In this document: positions 6,845 to 14,586 of the stretch, in pieces
Layout: each line of letters starts with the position of its first letter
How positions within the stretch are numbered: position 1 is the stretch's first letter
DNA from: an uncultured Clostridium sp.
GTDB lineage: Bacteria; Cyanobacteriota; Vampirovibrionia; Gastranaerophilales; Gastranaerophilaceae
Assembly: GCA_958449715.1 (NCBI GenBank)
Contig: CAUDIU010000038.1
Location: forward strand, 1-16,850
Length of the DNA: 16,850 nt
Direction: 5' to 3'
Program-made: the position numbers and the translations under genes
The notes under the pieces: model-generated
The model's input: only the letters and a program-made list of their open reading frames with translations
Database searches by the model: none
Told to the model about the DNA's origin: nothing

Positions 6845-8872
6845 TTATTTTTCGACAGGTTCTTTTAATATGTCTGCATATTTTTGTAAATCATCAAGTA
6901 GTGGTTGATATTTTTCAGTTAAACTGTTTCTTGTTTTATCCCTATTTTGTTCATTTTCAGCCATAACTTGCATATCTATTTTAGCTTGCAGAGCTTTTTT
7001 CAATAATTCCGGAATATTTAGTGCTGTAGGATTTTCGCTTGCAAGATTTTTGTAATATTTATCTAAATAATCTGTGCTAATGCGTTCTTTCCAATTTTCT
7101 TCTCTTTTAGATCCTCCAATGTTATATGTAACATCTGTGATACCTAAAAGATCTGCAAATGATATTTGGAATTTAGGTGTTGTCATAAGTTCGGCAAATT
7201 TAGCTCTTACGCGTTCCCTATCATTTGTATTATATAATTCTTTTAATTGATTTCTAATTTCTCCGATATTTTTTCTTCCATCGTCCATATTTAGATATCC
7301 TGCAAGATAAGCAGGATTCCAAGGTTCTTGTTCTCTTGTGTATTCTCCTTTAGACCCATCTTTCATATCTCCAATACGCTGCATATAAGTCATTGCAGGC
7401 ATGTTATCGTGAGAACCCATTAAATACCAATCATCTTTTCTTCCTTCTCCCAATAATTTTTGTGATTTATTCCAGTCAATATTTTGAATTTTTGGAAGAT
7501 TTAATTGGTGTTCATATATTTGGACAAATCTGCTAGGATAACTGCATATATCTTCCCATACAGGCATGTCAGGAGTAATTCCTTTTTTTCTTAATTCTGG
7601 AAGAATTAATTTTTCTAACAATTTTGGATAATACCAATCTTTATCATATTCATCTTGTGGATTTTTAGGGTCTCTTAATTCTGATATATATTTTTCAACA
7701 TCATGATTTTTATTGTCACCATTTACGAATTCGTCATCAGAAGCTGTTGTTGAAAGAATATATGGTTCAATTAATCCCATAGCGTGATCAATTCTGATAT
7801 TTTCACAAAATTCTAATGCATAAGCTAATTTTTCTTTTAAGAATTTACCGCCTTCTCCTAGATCATAATTATTATTTTTAAAGATTTTTTTCGGATCAAT
7901 TACAGGGATATACCATCTTTGAGATTTTCCATTACTTTCTCTTGCTCCCATTTCCCAATCTTCTAAGAAAATATCTTGATATCTCCATCTATCCATTTTA
8001 GAACAACCAACTAATAGGTCATTGATATATTTGAAACCTTGAGTATCTCGCCAATCTTTATTTTCTTTAATTTGTTTAGTCGCTATAAATTGTTCAAATT
8101 TGTATTGTTCTATTTCATTTTTATTAGCTTCTACAACATCATTATATTTTTCTATAGCTTCAAAATTTCCTTTACGAACATTTGGGATAAGGTGTTTATC
8201 ATTTTCATCTGGCCATTCTTCAAATCTATCAGTACCGTATTTTCTTGCAAGAATATGGAATATCCCTTCATCTGTTAATCTTTCATCATGTCTATTTATA
8301 AATTTATTTAATTCTTTGTTTAACGCAAGGGCTTCTGGTTGTCCTTTTGCAACTTTTGCTTTGAAGTTGTTATAACTTTCTTTTAATGCGGTATTATAAG
8401 TTTTGAAGGCTTCATTAAAGTCTGTCATATCGAAATTTTTATCACTAATTTCAGGAAGTTTTGTTACATTGTTATAAGTTTCTTCTGAAAGAATTTTTCC
8501 GTATTTATCTTTTGTTAATTCTTCTAAATCTATAAACAATTTATTTTTAGCAAATGCAGATGAATTATATGGTGATGGTTTTATTTCTCCATTTATAACC
8601 TCAAGTTCACCTCCAGGTCCAAGTTGATTCCCATTAAAACCATATAGCATTAAAAATTTAGTGTATTCTTTAGCAGCATTCCCATAAGGGGAACCGATAT
8701 ATGAGTCTCTGCCAAGTGCTGGGAAGCATGAACCATGAGTAATTACAACTCGTTCTTTATTGCCCAAAGCTTCATAAGTTCTGTTAATAGTCTCTTTTAG
8801 TCCAGGCTCTTCTTCTTTGGTTGGACGTCTACGAAATGTTATTTGATTATTATTTATCCCTAATACACGCAT
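6845..8872 (-). CDS. malQ: Divergent GH77 4-alpha-glucanotransferase (MalQ-like)
   Basis: 675 residues. GH77 enzymes transfer 4-alpha-glucan segments between maltodextrins in the cytoplasm, linked to glycogen or maltose use. Support: an N-terminal block equivalent to the MalQ donor site (SPYGNAAKEYTKFL, GPGGE, SPYNSSAFAKNKLFIDLEEL, about 61-118); the nucleophile motif RIDHAMGL (D362); an acid/base candidate in VWED (E440); and SHDN (D489), equivalent to the THDN motif of MalQ. The order is right, but there is an insertion between nucleophile and acid/base (78 residues apart, against 47 in Thermus MalQ from memory) and overall similarity is low. I chose ATG 8872 over the in-frame TTG at 8890 because it starts MRVLGINNN, the N-terminal peptide of this lineage. 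Neither start has a strong ribosome binding site (GGGG lies 12 bases upstream). It is the last gene of the bamA-led row. No clear terminator follows. Activity on maltodextrin is probable, not proven. Confidence 0.8.
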   Translation of the reverse strand: MRVLGINNNQITFRRRPTKEEEPGLKETINRTYEALGNKERVVITHGSCFPALGRDSYIGSPYGNAAKEYTKFLMLYGFNGNQLGPGGELEVINGEIKPSPYNSSAFAKNKLFIDLEELTKDKYGKILSEETYNNVTKLPEISDKNFDMTDFNEAFKTYNTALKESYNNFKAKVAKGQPEALALNKELNKFINRHDERLTDEGIFHILARKYGTDRFEEWPDENDKHLIPNVRKGNFEAIEKYNDVVEANKNEIEQYKFEQFIATKQIKENKDWRDTQGFKYINDLLVGCSKMDRWRYQDIFLEDWEMGARESNGKSQRWYIPVIDPKKIFKNNNYDLGEGGKFLKEKLAYALEFCENIRIDHAMGLIEPYILSTTASDDEFVNGDNKNHDVEKYISELRDPKNPQDEYDKDWYYPKLLEKLILPELRKKGITPDMPVWEDICSYPSRFVQIYEHQLNLPKIQNIDWNKSQKLLGEGRKDDWYLMGSHDNMPAMTYMQRIGDMKDGSKGEYTREQEPWNPAYLAGYLNMDDGRKNIGEIRNQLKELYNTNDRERVRAKFAELMTTPKFQISFADLLGITDVTYNIGGSKREENWKERISTDYLDKYYKNLASENPTALNIPELLKKALQAKIDMQVMAENEQNRDKTRNSLTEKYQPLLDDLQKYADILKEPVEK

Positions 8873-8923
8873 GTTATTATCAAACCCCAAATAAAAATTT
8901 TTTTGCTGATATGTGAAGTATTA

Positions 8924-10402
8924 TTAAATTTCTGATATTACTTCTATTTGAGCATTACATCCAATTTCTTCTCTTGATAAAACTGTAATATTGTTAAGAT
9001 AACTGCTCAAAAGAGTAAATATCAAATGTCTAAATTCTAATGGGACAAGTAATTTTGGATTATCAATATTAAATTGTTCCATTTTTTTAGATATTTTTTC
9101 TGCTAAAGTTTCTGCAAAACCTGCATCAATTCTAATTATTGCATCATCACTTTCATCAAAATTTGGCATGAATTTATCAAGAGTTTTGTCGGATATTTCA
9201 AATGCACTAATTATACCATCAGTGTTTTTGTAATATTTACAAATTTGTTTAGAAAGTGAAAGTCTTATTTTTTTGATTAAATCTGATTTTGTAGTTTCTT
9301 GTGCAAAATCATTTATTTTTTCAAAGATGTATGTAATATCTTTAATTGAAATTTTTTCTCTAATTAAGCTTGTTAAAATAAATCTTAAATCAGATAGAGA
9401 AACAAAATCTGGAATTATGTTTGAAACTAGGAAATCATTTGTATCATTTACTACATCAATATATTTATCTAAGTCTTCATAATCCAGAAGATCATCAACA
9501 TATTTTATTGCACAATATTCTAAAGCTCTTGCAATAAATTCTGATCCGGAAATCCCATTTTGCCAGAAATCTTTTGTTTTATCTTTTTCTATCCAGATAA
9601 TTTTTTTACCTGTTATTTGGTCAGTATCAATTATTGAATTTTTAATTTTCTTATCAAGGTGTAAATCATCTGCAAAGAACATTAAAAATTGCGGATAAAC
9701 ACAAGATTTGAAAACATCTATTCCTCTAACTCTTATTGAAAATTCATATGGATTAAGGTTTTCGTCATCTTTGAATACAATTTTAGGTATTACATATCCA
9801 AGTTCTTCTGTTAATTTCAATCTAGATTTTACAGTTTCAGCAACAAGTTCTTCTTCTTGAATTTCACTGTCAGGATCAATATATCCTAAAATTTCTTCAC
9901 TTAGATGAATAGATAGTTTTTCTTCTTTAAGTTTAGAATACATTGCATCAGGAGATGTTGCCTTTGCTAGTTTTAATTTCAATTCATCAAGCTCTTTTAA
10001 TCCTGCAGATATTTTATCGTTGAGTTTTTTTCTATTTACTGAAGCAGGAGCTTCTCCTTCCAATTCTGTTTTAATTTTTGCAATTTTGGCTTTTTGATCT
10101 TTTATTTTACTTTGGATTTCAAGACAAATTTCATAAGGAGATTGTTCTGGAGAAAGCATTTTTTCCATTTGGCTTTTAAATGTTGAAATATTAATTGTAT
10201 CAGCATTTATTTCATTATTAGATGGAGATGCTTCTTTCATAAAAATGCAGTGACATAGTATTTGACCATCTTCATTTTCAACTTCTTGCATGCTGTATAA
10301 TTCCCAATCATTCATAGACATTTCATTTAATAAATTTTGAAGTTCTTGGGTATTTTCACTTGAGCATGTTTTGATCACATACTGCATTTTTTTATTTAGC
10401 AT
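8924..10402 (-). CDS. Stand-alone FlhA/FHIPEP cytoplasmic-domain protein with DUF4177-like N-terminus
   Basis: 492 residues, no membrane segment. Residues 6-57 look like a DUF4177-type module (LLNEMSMNDWELYSM and ending CIFMKE). Residues 95-148 are a Lys/Glu coiled coil. Residues 160-489 follow the cytoplasmic domain of FlhA and its type III secretion homologues: LSIHLSEEILGYIDP, LTEELGYVIPKI, NPYEFSIRVRGIDV, VYPQFLMF, KKIIWIEK, LSDLRFILTSLIREKISIKDI, SLSKQICKYY and LLVPLEFRHLIFTLL...NITVLSREEI. In flagellar and injectisome FlhA this domain forms the ring that receives chaperone-substrate complexes, and it is normally tethered to an eight-helix membrane domain. That domain, with its FHIPEP motif, is absent here. 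Start ATG 10402 has AAGGAG at 10413-10408, overlapping the stop codon of udp, so translation is probably coupled. Position in the bamA/skp/udp row gives no flagellar context. Function is unknown: an adaptor or ring-forming scaffold is possible. Confidence 0.8.
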   Translation of the reverse strand: MLNKKMQYVIKTCSSENTQELQNLLNEMSMNDWELYSMQEVENEDGQILCHCIFMKEASPSNNEINADTINISTFKSQMEKMLSPEQSPYEICLEIQSKIKDQKAKIAKIKTELEGEAPASVNRKKLNDKISAGLKELDELKLKLAKATSPDAMYSKLKEEKLSIHLSEEILGYIDPDSEIQEEELVAETVKSRLKLTEELGYVIPKIVFKDDENLNPYEFSIRVRGIDVFKSCVYPQFLMFFADDLHLDKKIKNSIIDTDQITGKKIIWIEKDKTKDFWQNGISGSEFIARALEYCAIKYVDDLLDYEDLDKYIDVVNDTNDFLVSNIIPDFVSLSDLRFILTSLIREKISIKDITYIFEKINDFAQETTKSDLIKKIRLSLSKQICKYYKNTDGIISAFEISDKTLDKFMPNFDESDDAIIRIDAGFAETLAEKISKKMEQFNIDNPKLLVPLEFRHLIFTLLSSYLNNITVLSREEIGCNAQIEVISEI

Positions 10403-10407
10403 AATTA

Positions 10408-10414
10408 CTCCTTA
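10408..10414 (-). promoter_or_regulatory. Ribosome binding site overlapping the udp stop codon
   Basis: The minus strand reads TAAGGAG: the udp stop codon TAA (10414-10412) shares its two A bases with the Shine-Dalgarno AAGGAG of the FlhA-domain gene, five bases before its ATG at 10402. The arrangement implies coupled translation of the two genes. Confidence 0.7.
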
Positions 10415-11182
10415 GTTTTTGTCGTTTGCAATTAATATTTTTAATGCTTCGATTGCTGTTTTAATTGCTTTATCAGTGTCGTGAACAACTGGATTTTCAA
10501 GATTAAGTTTTTCTCTTTCCTGATTAGCTACAGTAAGAAATACAGACCCTACTCTTACTTTTAGGAAACTACCAACAATAAATAAGGCAGCTGATTCCAT
10601 TTCAGAAGCTAAAGTTCCCATTTTTTTCCATGCTTCCCATTTGTTTAAAAGTTCATAGTTAACAGGCATTTTTTCCGGTGAATGTTGTCCGTAAAAAGAA
10701 TCCTTGCATTGAACTACTCCTGTATGATATTCATAATTTAAATTTTTAGAAGCACTTACAAGTGAATTTATTACATCTAAATTTGCAATAGCAGGAAACT
10801 CTATAGGAGCATACTCTTTTGAAGTCCCTTCCATTCTGATTGCACCAGTTGCTATTACAATATCGCCACCTTTTACGTTTGTGTCAATTCCACCACATGT
10901 ACCGACACGAATAAATGTTTTAGCTCCGATATTAACTAATTCTTCCAATGCAATAGATGCAGAAGGTCCTCCTATACCGGTTGATGTAACACTTACTTTT
11001 GTGCCGTTTAAGAATCCGGTATAGGTTGTATATTCTCTTCTGTCTGCTATTAATTGTGCATTATCAAAATAGGCTGCAATTTTTTTACATCGTTTAGGGT
11101 CTCCTGGTAAAATTACATATTCACCTACATCACCCTTGTTAAGTCCGATATGATATTGTTCTCCATGTTCTGAGTATTTCAT
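10412..11182 (-). CDS. udp: Uridine phosphorylase
   Basis: 256 residues, the usual length for the family (253 in E. coli). Catalyses uridine + Pi to uracil + ribose-1-phosphate in the cytoplasm, a pyrimidine salvage step. Visible motifs of the PNP/UDP phosphorylase fold: phosphate-binding GDP (27-29) with R31, TSTGIGGPSASIALEEL (66-82), the phosphate/ribose loop IRVGT (91-95), APLEFPA-type APIEFPA (125-131), DSFYGQ (161-166, DTFYPGQ in E. coli) and the ribose-binding EMES (194-197). The close match to E. coli Udp in the STGIGGPS and LEFPA blocks favours uridine over purine or MTA nucleosides, although purine activity cannot be excluded. ATG 11182 is preceded by AAAGGAA. It follows ompH/skp by 63 bases and overlaps the ribosome binding site of the next gene. 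Confidence 0.92.
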   Translation of the reverse strand: MKYSEHGEQYHIGLNKGDVGEYVILPGDPKRCKKIAAYFDNAQLIADRREYTTYTGFLNGTKVSVTSTGIGGPSASIALEELVNIGAKTFIRVGTCGGIDTNVKGGDIVIATGAIRMEGTSKEYAPIEFPAIANLDVINSLVSASKNLNYEYHTGVVQCKDSFYGQHSPEKMPVNYELLNKWEAWKKMGTLASEMESAALFIVGSFLKVRVGSVFLTVANQEREKLNLENPVVHDTDKAIKTAIEALKILIANDKN

Positions 11183-11245
11183 TGATTTCCTTTGAGTATT
11201 TTTAATTTTTGTGTAAGGTTTTATTACTGATGAAACGGCACGTTA

Positions 11246-11704
11246 CTAAAATTGTCCGCTTTTTAATTTTTGGATTACAAGATCAGAAATATCAACGCCG
11301 CCTACAAAAATTACTCTGTAATCAACAATAGCATCAAGTTTTTGTTCTACAAGTACTTGCTTTGTTGCAGCTTGAATTTTGTTGTATACTTGTTCTTCTT
11401 TTTGAGCTTTTAATTTCATGTAAGCATCTTCTTTTAATTTGAATTCTCTAGCTGTTTGAGCTTCAAAATTTTGTTTTTTTAATGGTGTATCTAAAGCTTT
11501 GTATTGTTTTTCTTTATCTACCATATATTGTTGCATTTCAAGAGCTTTTGCATCAATTTCTTTTATTGCTTGTTGAGCAAAAGGAAAACCATCTTGAACT
11601 TTTTGATAATCAATGTAACCTACACCAGCAGCATTAGCTTGATTCCCTAATGTTAAAAATAATCCTGCTGTCATTAATAGTGCTGCTAATTTGAATTTTT
11701 TCAT
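11246..11704 (-). CDS. skp: OmpH/Skp family periplasmic chaperone
   Basis: 152 residues. A signal peptide (basic KKFK, hydrophobic 6-20, ANA at 23-25) is followed by the short family N-terminal strand VGYIDYQKV. Next comes a long Lys/Glu/Gln coiled coil (about 38-118) and the closing strand region AIVDYRVIFVGGVDISDLVIQKL. Skp trimers hold unfolded outer-membrane proteins in the periplasm and deliver them to BamA. Mature length is about 127 residues, slightly shorter than E. coli Skp. The Shine-Dalgarno AGGAGGG, about six bases from ATG 11704, is one of the strongest in the window. Immediately downstream of bamA (26 bases), the order bamA-skp is the classic one, but the lipid A genes that usually follow are replaced by udp and others. 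Confidence 0.88.
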   Translation of the reverse strand: MKKFKLAALLMTAGLFLTLGNQANAAGVGYIDYQKVQDGFPFAQQAIKEIDAKALEMQQYMVDKEKQYKALDTPLKKQNFEAQTAREFKLKEDAYMKLKAQKEEQVYNKIQAATKQVLVEQKLDAIVDYRVIFVGGVDISDLVIQKLKSGQF

Positions 11705-11729
11705 TTAATACCCTCCTAAGGATTTTATA

Positions 11730-13694
11730 TTAATACATTATGTCGCCTACACCAAAAGTAAAGTAACCGCTTCTGCTACCGTTATCACCCGGATTTGTAA
11801 GTGGAATACCATAATCGATTGATAATGGTCCCATTCCTGGAATATACAGTTTCAAACCTACACCGGCTGATACTGCGTAAAGTGGTCTGTCGTAAATTTG
11901 ATCTGTAATTGATGGGTTGAATATTTTACCTGCATCAGCCCAAACTGTAAATCTTAAGTTATTTAAGAAATTAATTCTGGTTCTATCTAAGAATGGAATT
12001 GGTGTTGCAAATTCTGCACTACCCATAATGAAAGCGTCACCAGTACCTACACCGCTCATTTTAAAACCTCTGACAGTATATGGGCCACCTAATCTATATG
12101 CCATTACTTCTGGCATATTGTCACCATGAATTTTACCGCCACCTTTAGCTGTGAATGATAAAGATGATTTCTTTCCGACTGGAATATATTGTTTAACCAT
12201 ACCGGTTAATTTTCCGTGTGTTTTGTTGAAATCAATTACACCGATTTCTTCATCAAATCTTAAACTAGCCATTGTACCTTTTCTTGTAACAGTTGCATTA
12301 TCTCTTGTGTCATATAATAATGCAGGGCTAAGTGATAAGAATAAACCACCTTCCAATTGTTTTGCACGTTCAGAAATTGGAATGTTATATTTAGAATATA
12401 AATTGCTGATTTTTTTGCCATCGCCTTCAGAAACATCAATATTTTCAAGCCCTAATGAGAATGTACTTGTAACATGTTTATTGAATTTCATTCTATGAGC
12501 AACAGTTGCTTCAGCTCCGACTCTACGTTCTATTGCAAGTGGGACTTGGTATGAACCAAAATCTCTATAGAAAATTTTACTCATTAAAGATGTATCAGCA
12601 TTATAGAAATATGGTTTGAAGTAGCTTAATTCTGCTTGTAAATTCATTCTTCTTTTGATAGATGAATCGTTAAGGATTACACCTGTACCAGCTATACCAT
12701 TTAATGATAATCTTTCATTTCTTCCTAAGAAGTTGTTATCAGATATTCCTACAGATCCAAATACACCTGTTACAGAATCGATACCACCACCTACTGAAAT
12801 GCTAGCAGTTCTTTGTTCTTCAATATTAATTGTAATATCGTATTTATCAGGATCATCTGTTGGTTCAATTTCTCTTGTTACGTCTTTGAATGCTTGTGTT
12901 GCGTATAATCTAACTAAGTCTTCTTTTAGTAAATTTTCATTATAAATTTGTCCAGGTTCAGTTAGAATATTTCTTTCAATTACATAATCTTTTGTTTTTT
13001 CGTTTCCTGAAATTAAAATTCTGTTTATAGTACCTTCTTTGATACTGATGTTTACAGTTCCGTCAGGGTCATCTGATACTGAATCTATTCTTGCCAGAAT
13101 ATATCCCTTAGAACTGTAGCAATCTTGGATTTTTGCTATTGCTTCATTAATTTCTGCAATATTTTGAGGTTTGCCTTTCATTGGCAAAAGATAGGTAAGT
13201 ATTTCGTCTGTAGAGATTACGGTATTACCTTCAATTGTAAAATCTGTAACTGGAGCATTTTCTTCTAAGACAATTTTTAAGGTAATACTTCCATCAGAAT
13301 TATTTATAGGGATAGCTTTCATATTTTCTGTGAAATAACCTAATTGGTAGATTGCTTTTAAATCTCTTTGAATTAGTTCTCGGCTATATGAATCGCCTTC
13401 TTGAAGTTTCATTTGTTGAAGGATAAGAGATTTATCGATAACATTATTCCCTAAGATTTCGATAGTTTTAATAGTTCTTTTATCAGAAGTTGAGTTTGAT
13501 TTTTTTACAGTCGCAGTTTCTGTTGGAGTTGTATTTTCAACAGTTGTTTGAGTTGCGCTAGGTATCTGGAGGTCATGTACTTCAGTGTCTTTTTTATTTC
13601 CCCAAAAATTTCCTTTTGCAACACTCTGAAGTGGGCACATCATAACCAACAACAGGGCTATTAAAGATATATATATTTTCTTTTGTGATTTCAA
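11730..13694 (-). CDS. bamA: Outer membrane protein assembly factor BamA (Omp85), three POTRA domains
   Basis: 654 residues. Inserts beta-barrel proteins into the outer membrane. Order: signal peptide (KSQKKIYISLIALLLVMM, likely cleavage after SVA at about 26); Ser/Thr-rich linker (30-72); three POTRA domains (about 75-147, 149-221, 223-295), each with the I-x-G-N-x-V/T start; then the 16-strand barrel (about 297-654) with VRGF (541-544) in the strand-closing loop and a C-terminal aromatic residue. E. coli BamA has five POTRAs; three is the number in cyanobacterial Omp85, one basis for the lineage suggestion. The start is TTG at 13694. No ATG is available upstream before an in-frame stop, and the next Met (18) would destroy the signal peptide. 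The ribosome binding site is loose (AGGTAGAGA). An extended -10 promoter lies just upstream, so bamA heads a row with skp, udp, the FlhA-domain gene and malQ. Confidence 0.94.
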   Translation of the reverse strand: MKSQKKIYISLIALLLVMMCPLQSVAKGNFWGNKKDTEVHDLQIPSATQTTVENTTPTETATVKKSNSTSDKRTIKTIEILGNNVIDKSLILQQMKLQEGDSYSRELIQRDLKAIYQLGYFTENMKAIPINNSDGSITLKIVLEENAPVTDFTIEGNTVISTDEILTYLLPMKGKPQNIAEINEAIAKIQDCYSSKGYILARIDSVSDDPDGTVNISIKEGTINRILISGNEKTKDYVIERNILTEPGQIYNENLLKEDLVRLYATQAFKDVTREIEPTDDPDKYDITINIEEQRTASISVGGGIDSVTGVFGSVGISDNNFLGRNERLSLNGIAGTGVILNDSSIKRRMNLQAELSYFKPYFYNADTSLMSKIFYRDFGSYQVPLAIERRVGAEATVAHRMKFNKHVTSTFSLGLENIDVSEGDGKKISNLYSKYNIPISERAKQLEGGLFLSLSPALLYDTRDNATVTRKGTMASLRFDEEIGVIDFNKTHGKLTGMVKQYIPVGKKSSLSFTAKGGGKIHGDNMPEVMAYRLGGPYTVRGFKMSGVGTGDAFIMGSAEFATPIPFLDRTRINFLNNLRFTVWADAGKIFNPSITDQIYDRPLYAVSAGVGLKLYIPGMGPLSIDYGIPLTNPGDNGSRSGYFTFGVGDIMY

Positions 13695-13737
13695 AAAATC
13701 TCTACCTTAAAAACTTCAATAATACTATCCTAAAAAT

Positions 13738-13746
13738 ATTATATCA
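13738..13746 (-). promoter_or_regulatory. Extended -10 promoter for the bamA row
   Basis: Minus-strand TGATATAAT (13746-13738) is a perfect extended -10. The -35 position (ATTCCA) is poor, 3/6. Predicted start about 13731, leader about 37 bases. It lies in the 79-base gap after the rsmI stop codon, so bamA can be transcribed apart from the genes above it. Confidence 0.6.
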
Positions 13747-13773
13747 TAAATTAAAAAAAGTGGAATACATAAA

Positions 13774-14583
13774 TTAATTTAAACATTTTTTGTAAACATC
13801 ATTTTTATTTAATCCATATAATTCAGATAAAATTATTGATATCTCTTTCGCTTTAAAGTTTTTCAATTTTAATACGGCTATTTTTTCATCAATATCTATG
13901 TTATCTGACTTATTTTCTTCTCTGAATACAAGTCCTACAATTTCACCTTTTAATGTATTATTTTTAAAATATTCGATAACTTGTTCTGTATTATCGATTA
14001 CAATTTCTTCGAAAACTTTTGTTAGTTCTCGACCTATTGCAACTTTTGAATTTGGCCGAATTTCTTTTACAATTTCTAAAGTATTTAAAATTCTGTTTGG
14101 TGAATCGTAGAATACCAAATCTGTCGTTTTGTATTTTTTTAATAGATTTTCTATTTGAGATTTTGTTCTTGGGAGGAAACCTGCAAATGTAAAGTCTTCT
14201 CCTGTTCTTGGAACTTGAGAAAGAAAAGTTGCAACAGCATTAGCGCCAGCTAGAGCAGTAACTTTATAATTATTTTTTCTCAATTCTTCAACTATTACAG
14301 CTCCAGGATCGCAAAATAATGGGGTTCCGGCATCTGATACAAGTGCAATTGTCTTACCTTCATTTAATTGGTTTAGAAAATAATTAATTCTTTCTTTTTC
14401 ATTAAATTTATGATAAGAGATACATTTGGTTTTTATATCAAAATGGTTAAGTAATTTTTGCGTAACTCTTATATCTTCACATGCTATTATGTCTACTGTA
14501 TTTAAAACTTCTATTGCCCTTTGTGTGATATCTTTAAGATTTCCTATTGGAGTTGGAACTATATAAAAATCATATTCTTTCAT
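13774..14583 (-). CDS. rsmI: 16S rRNA (cytidine(1402)-2'-O)-methyltransferase
   Basis: 269 residues, normal length. Uses SAM to 2'-O-methylate C1402 in the decoding centre of 16S rRNA, with RsmH adding the N4 methyl. Tetrapyrrole-methylase fold motifs are visible: PTPIGNL (10-16), CEDIRVTQKLL (35-45), ISYHKFNE (55-62), VSDAGTPLFCDPG (82-94), LAGANA (111-116) and SPNRI near 167. The C-terminal 40 residues (LKLKNFKAKEISIILSE) form the small helical domain common in RsmI. The gene starts three bases after the stop codon of the solute-binding protein gene (TAA, three bases, ATG), implying coupled translation. No terminator is evident after it. Confidence 0.95.
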   Translation of the reverse strand: MKEYDFYIVPTPIGNLKDITQRAIEVLNTVDIIACEDIRVTQKLLNHFDIKTKCISYHKFNEKERINYFLNQLNEGKTIALVSDAGTPLFCDPGAVIVEELRKNNYKVTALAGANAVATFLSQVPRTGEDFTFAGFLPRTKSQIENLLKKYKTTDLVFYDSPNRILNTLEIVKEIRPNSKVAIGRELTKVFEEIVIDNTEQVIEYFKNNTLKGEIVGLVFREENKSDNIDIDEKIAVLKLKNFKAKEISIILSELYGLNKNDVYKKCLN

Positions 14584-14586
14584 AAT

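Noticed and set aside
8873..8890. TTG start six codons upstream for the glucanotransferase
   Set aside because: The ATG at 8872 gives the N-terminal peptide seen on neighbours. The TTG has no ribosome binding site, although the choice remains somewhat uncertain.
12151..12498. Plus-strand open frames inside bamA and other genes (also near 164-385, 2627-2845, 8039-8375, 13898-14110)
   Set aside because: All are antisense to strongly supported coding regions and show no start signals or family features.
13635..13694. Lipobox at Cys20 of BamA
   Set aside because: The residues before the Cys are V-M-M, which does not fit a lipobox. A normal signal peptidase I site (SVA) follows.
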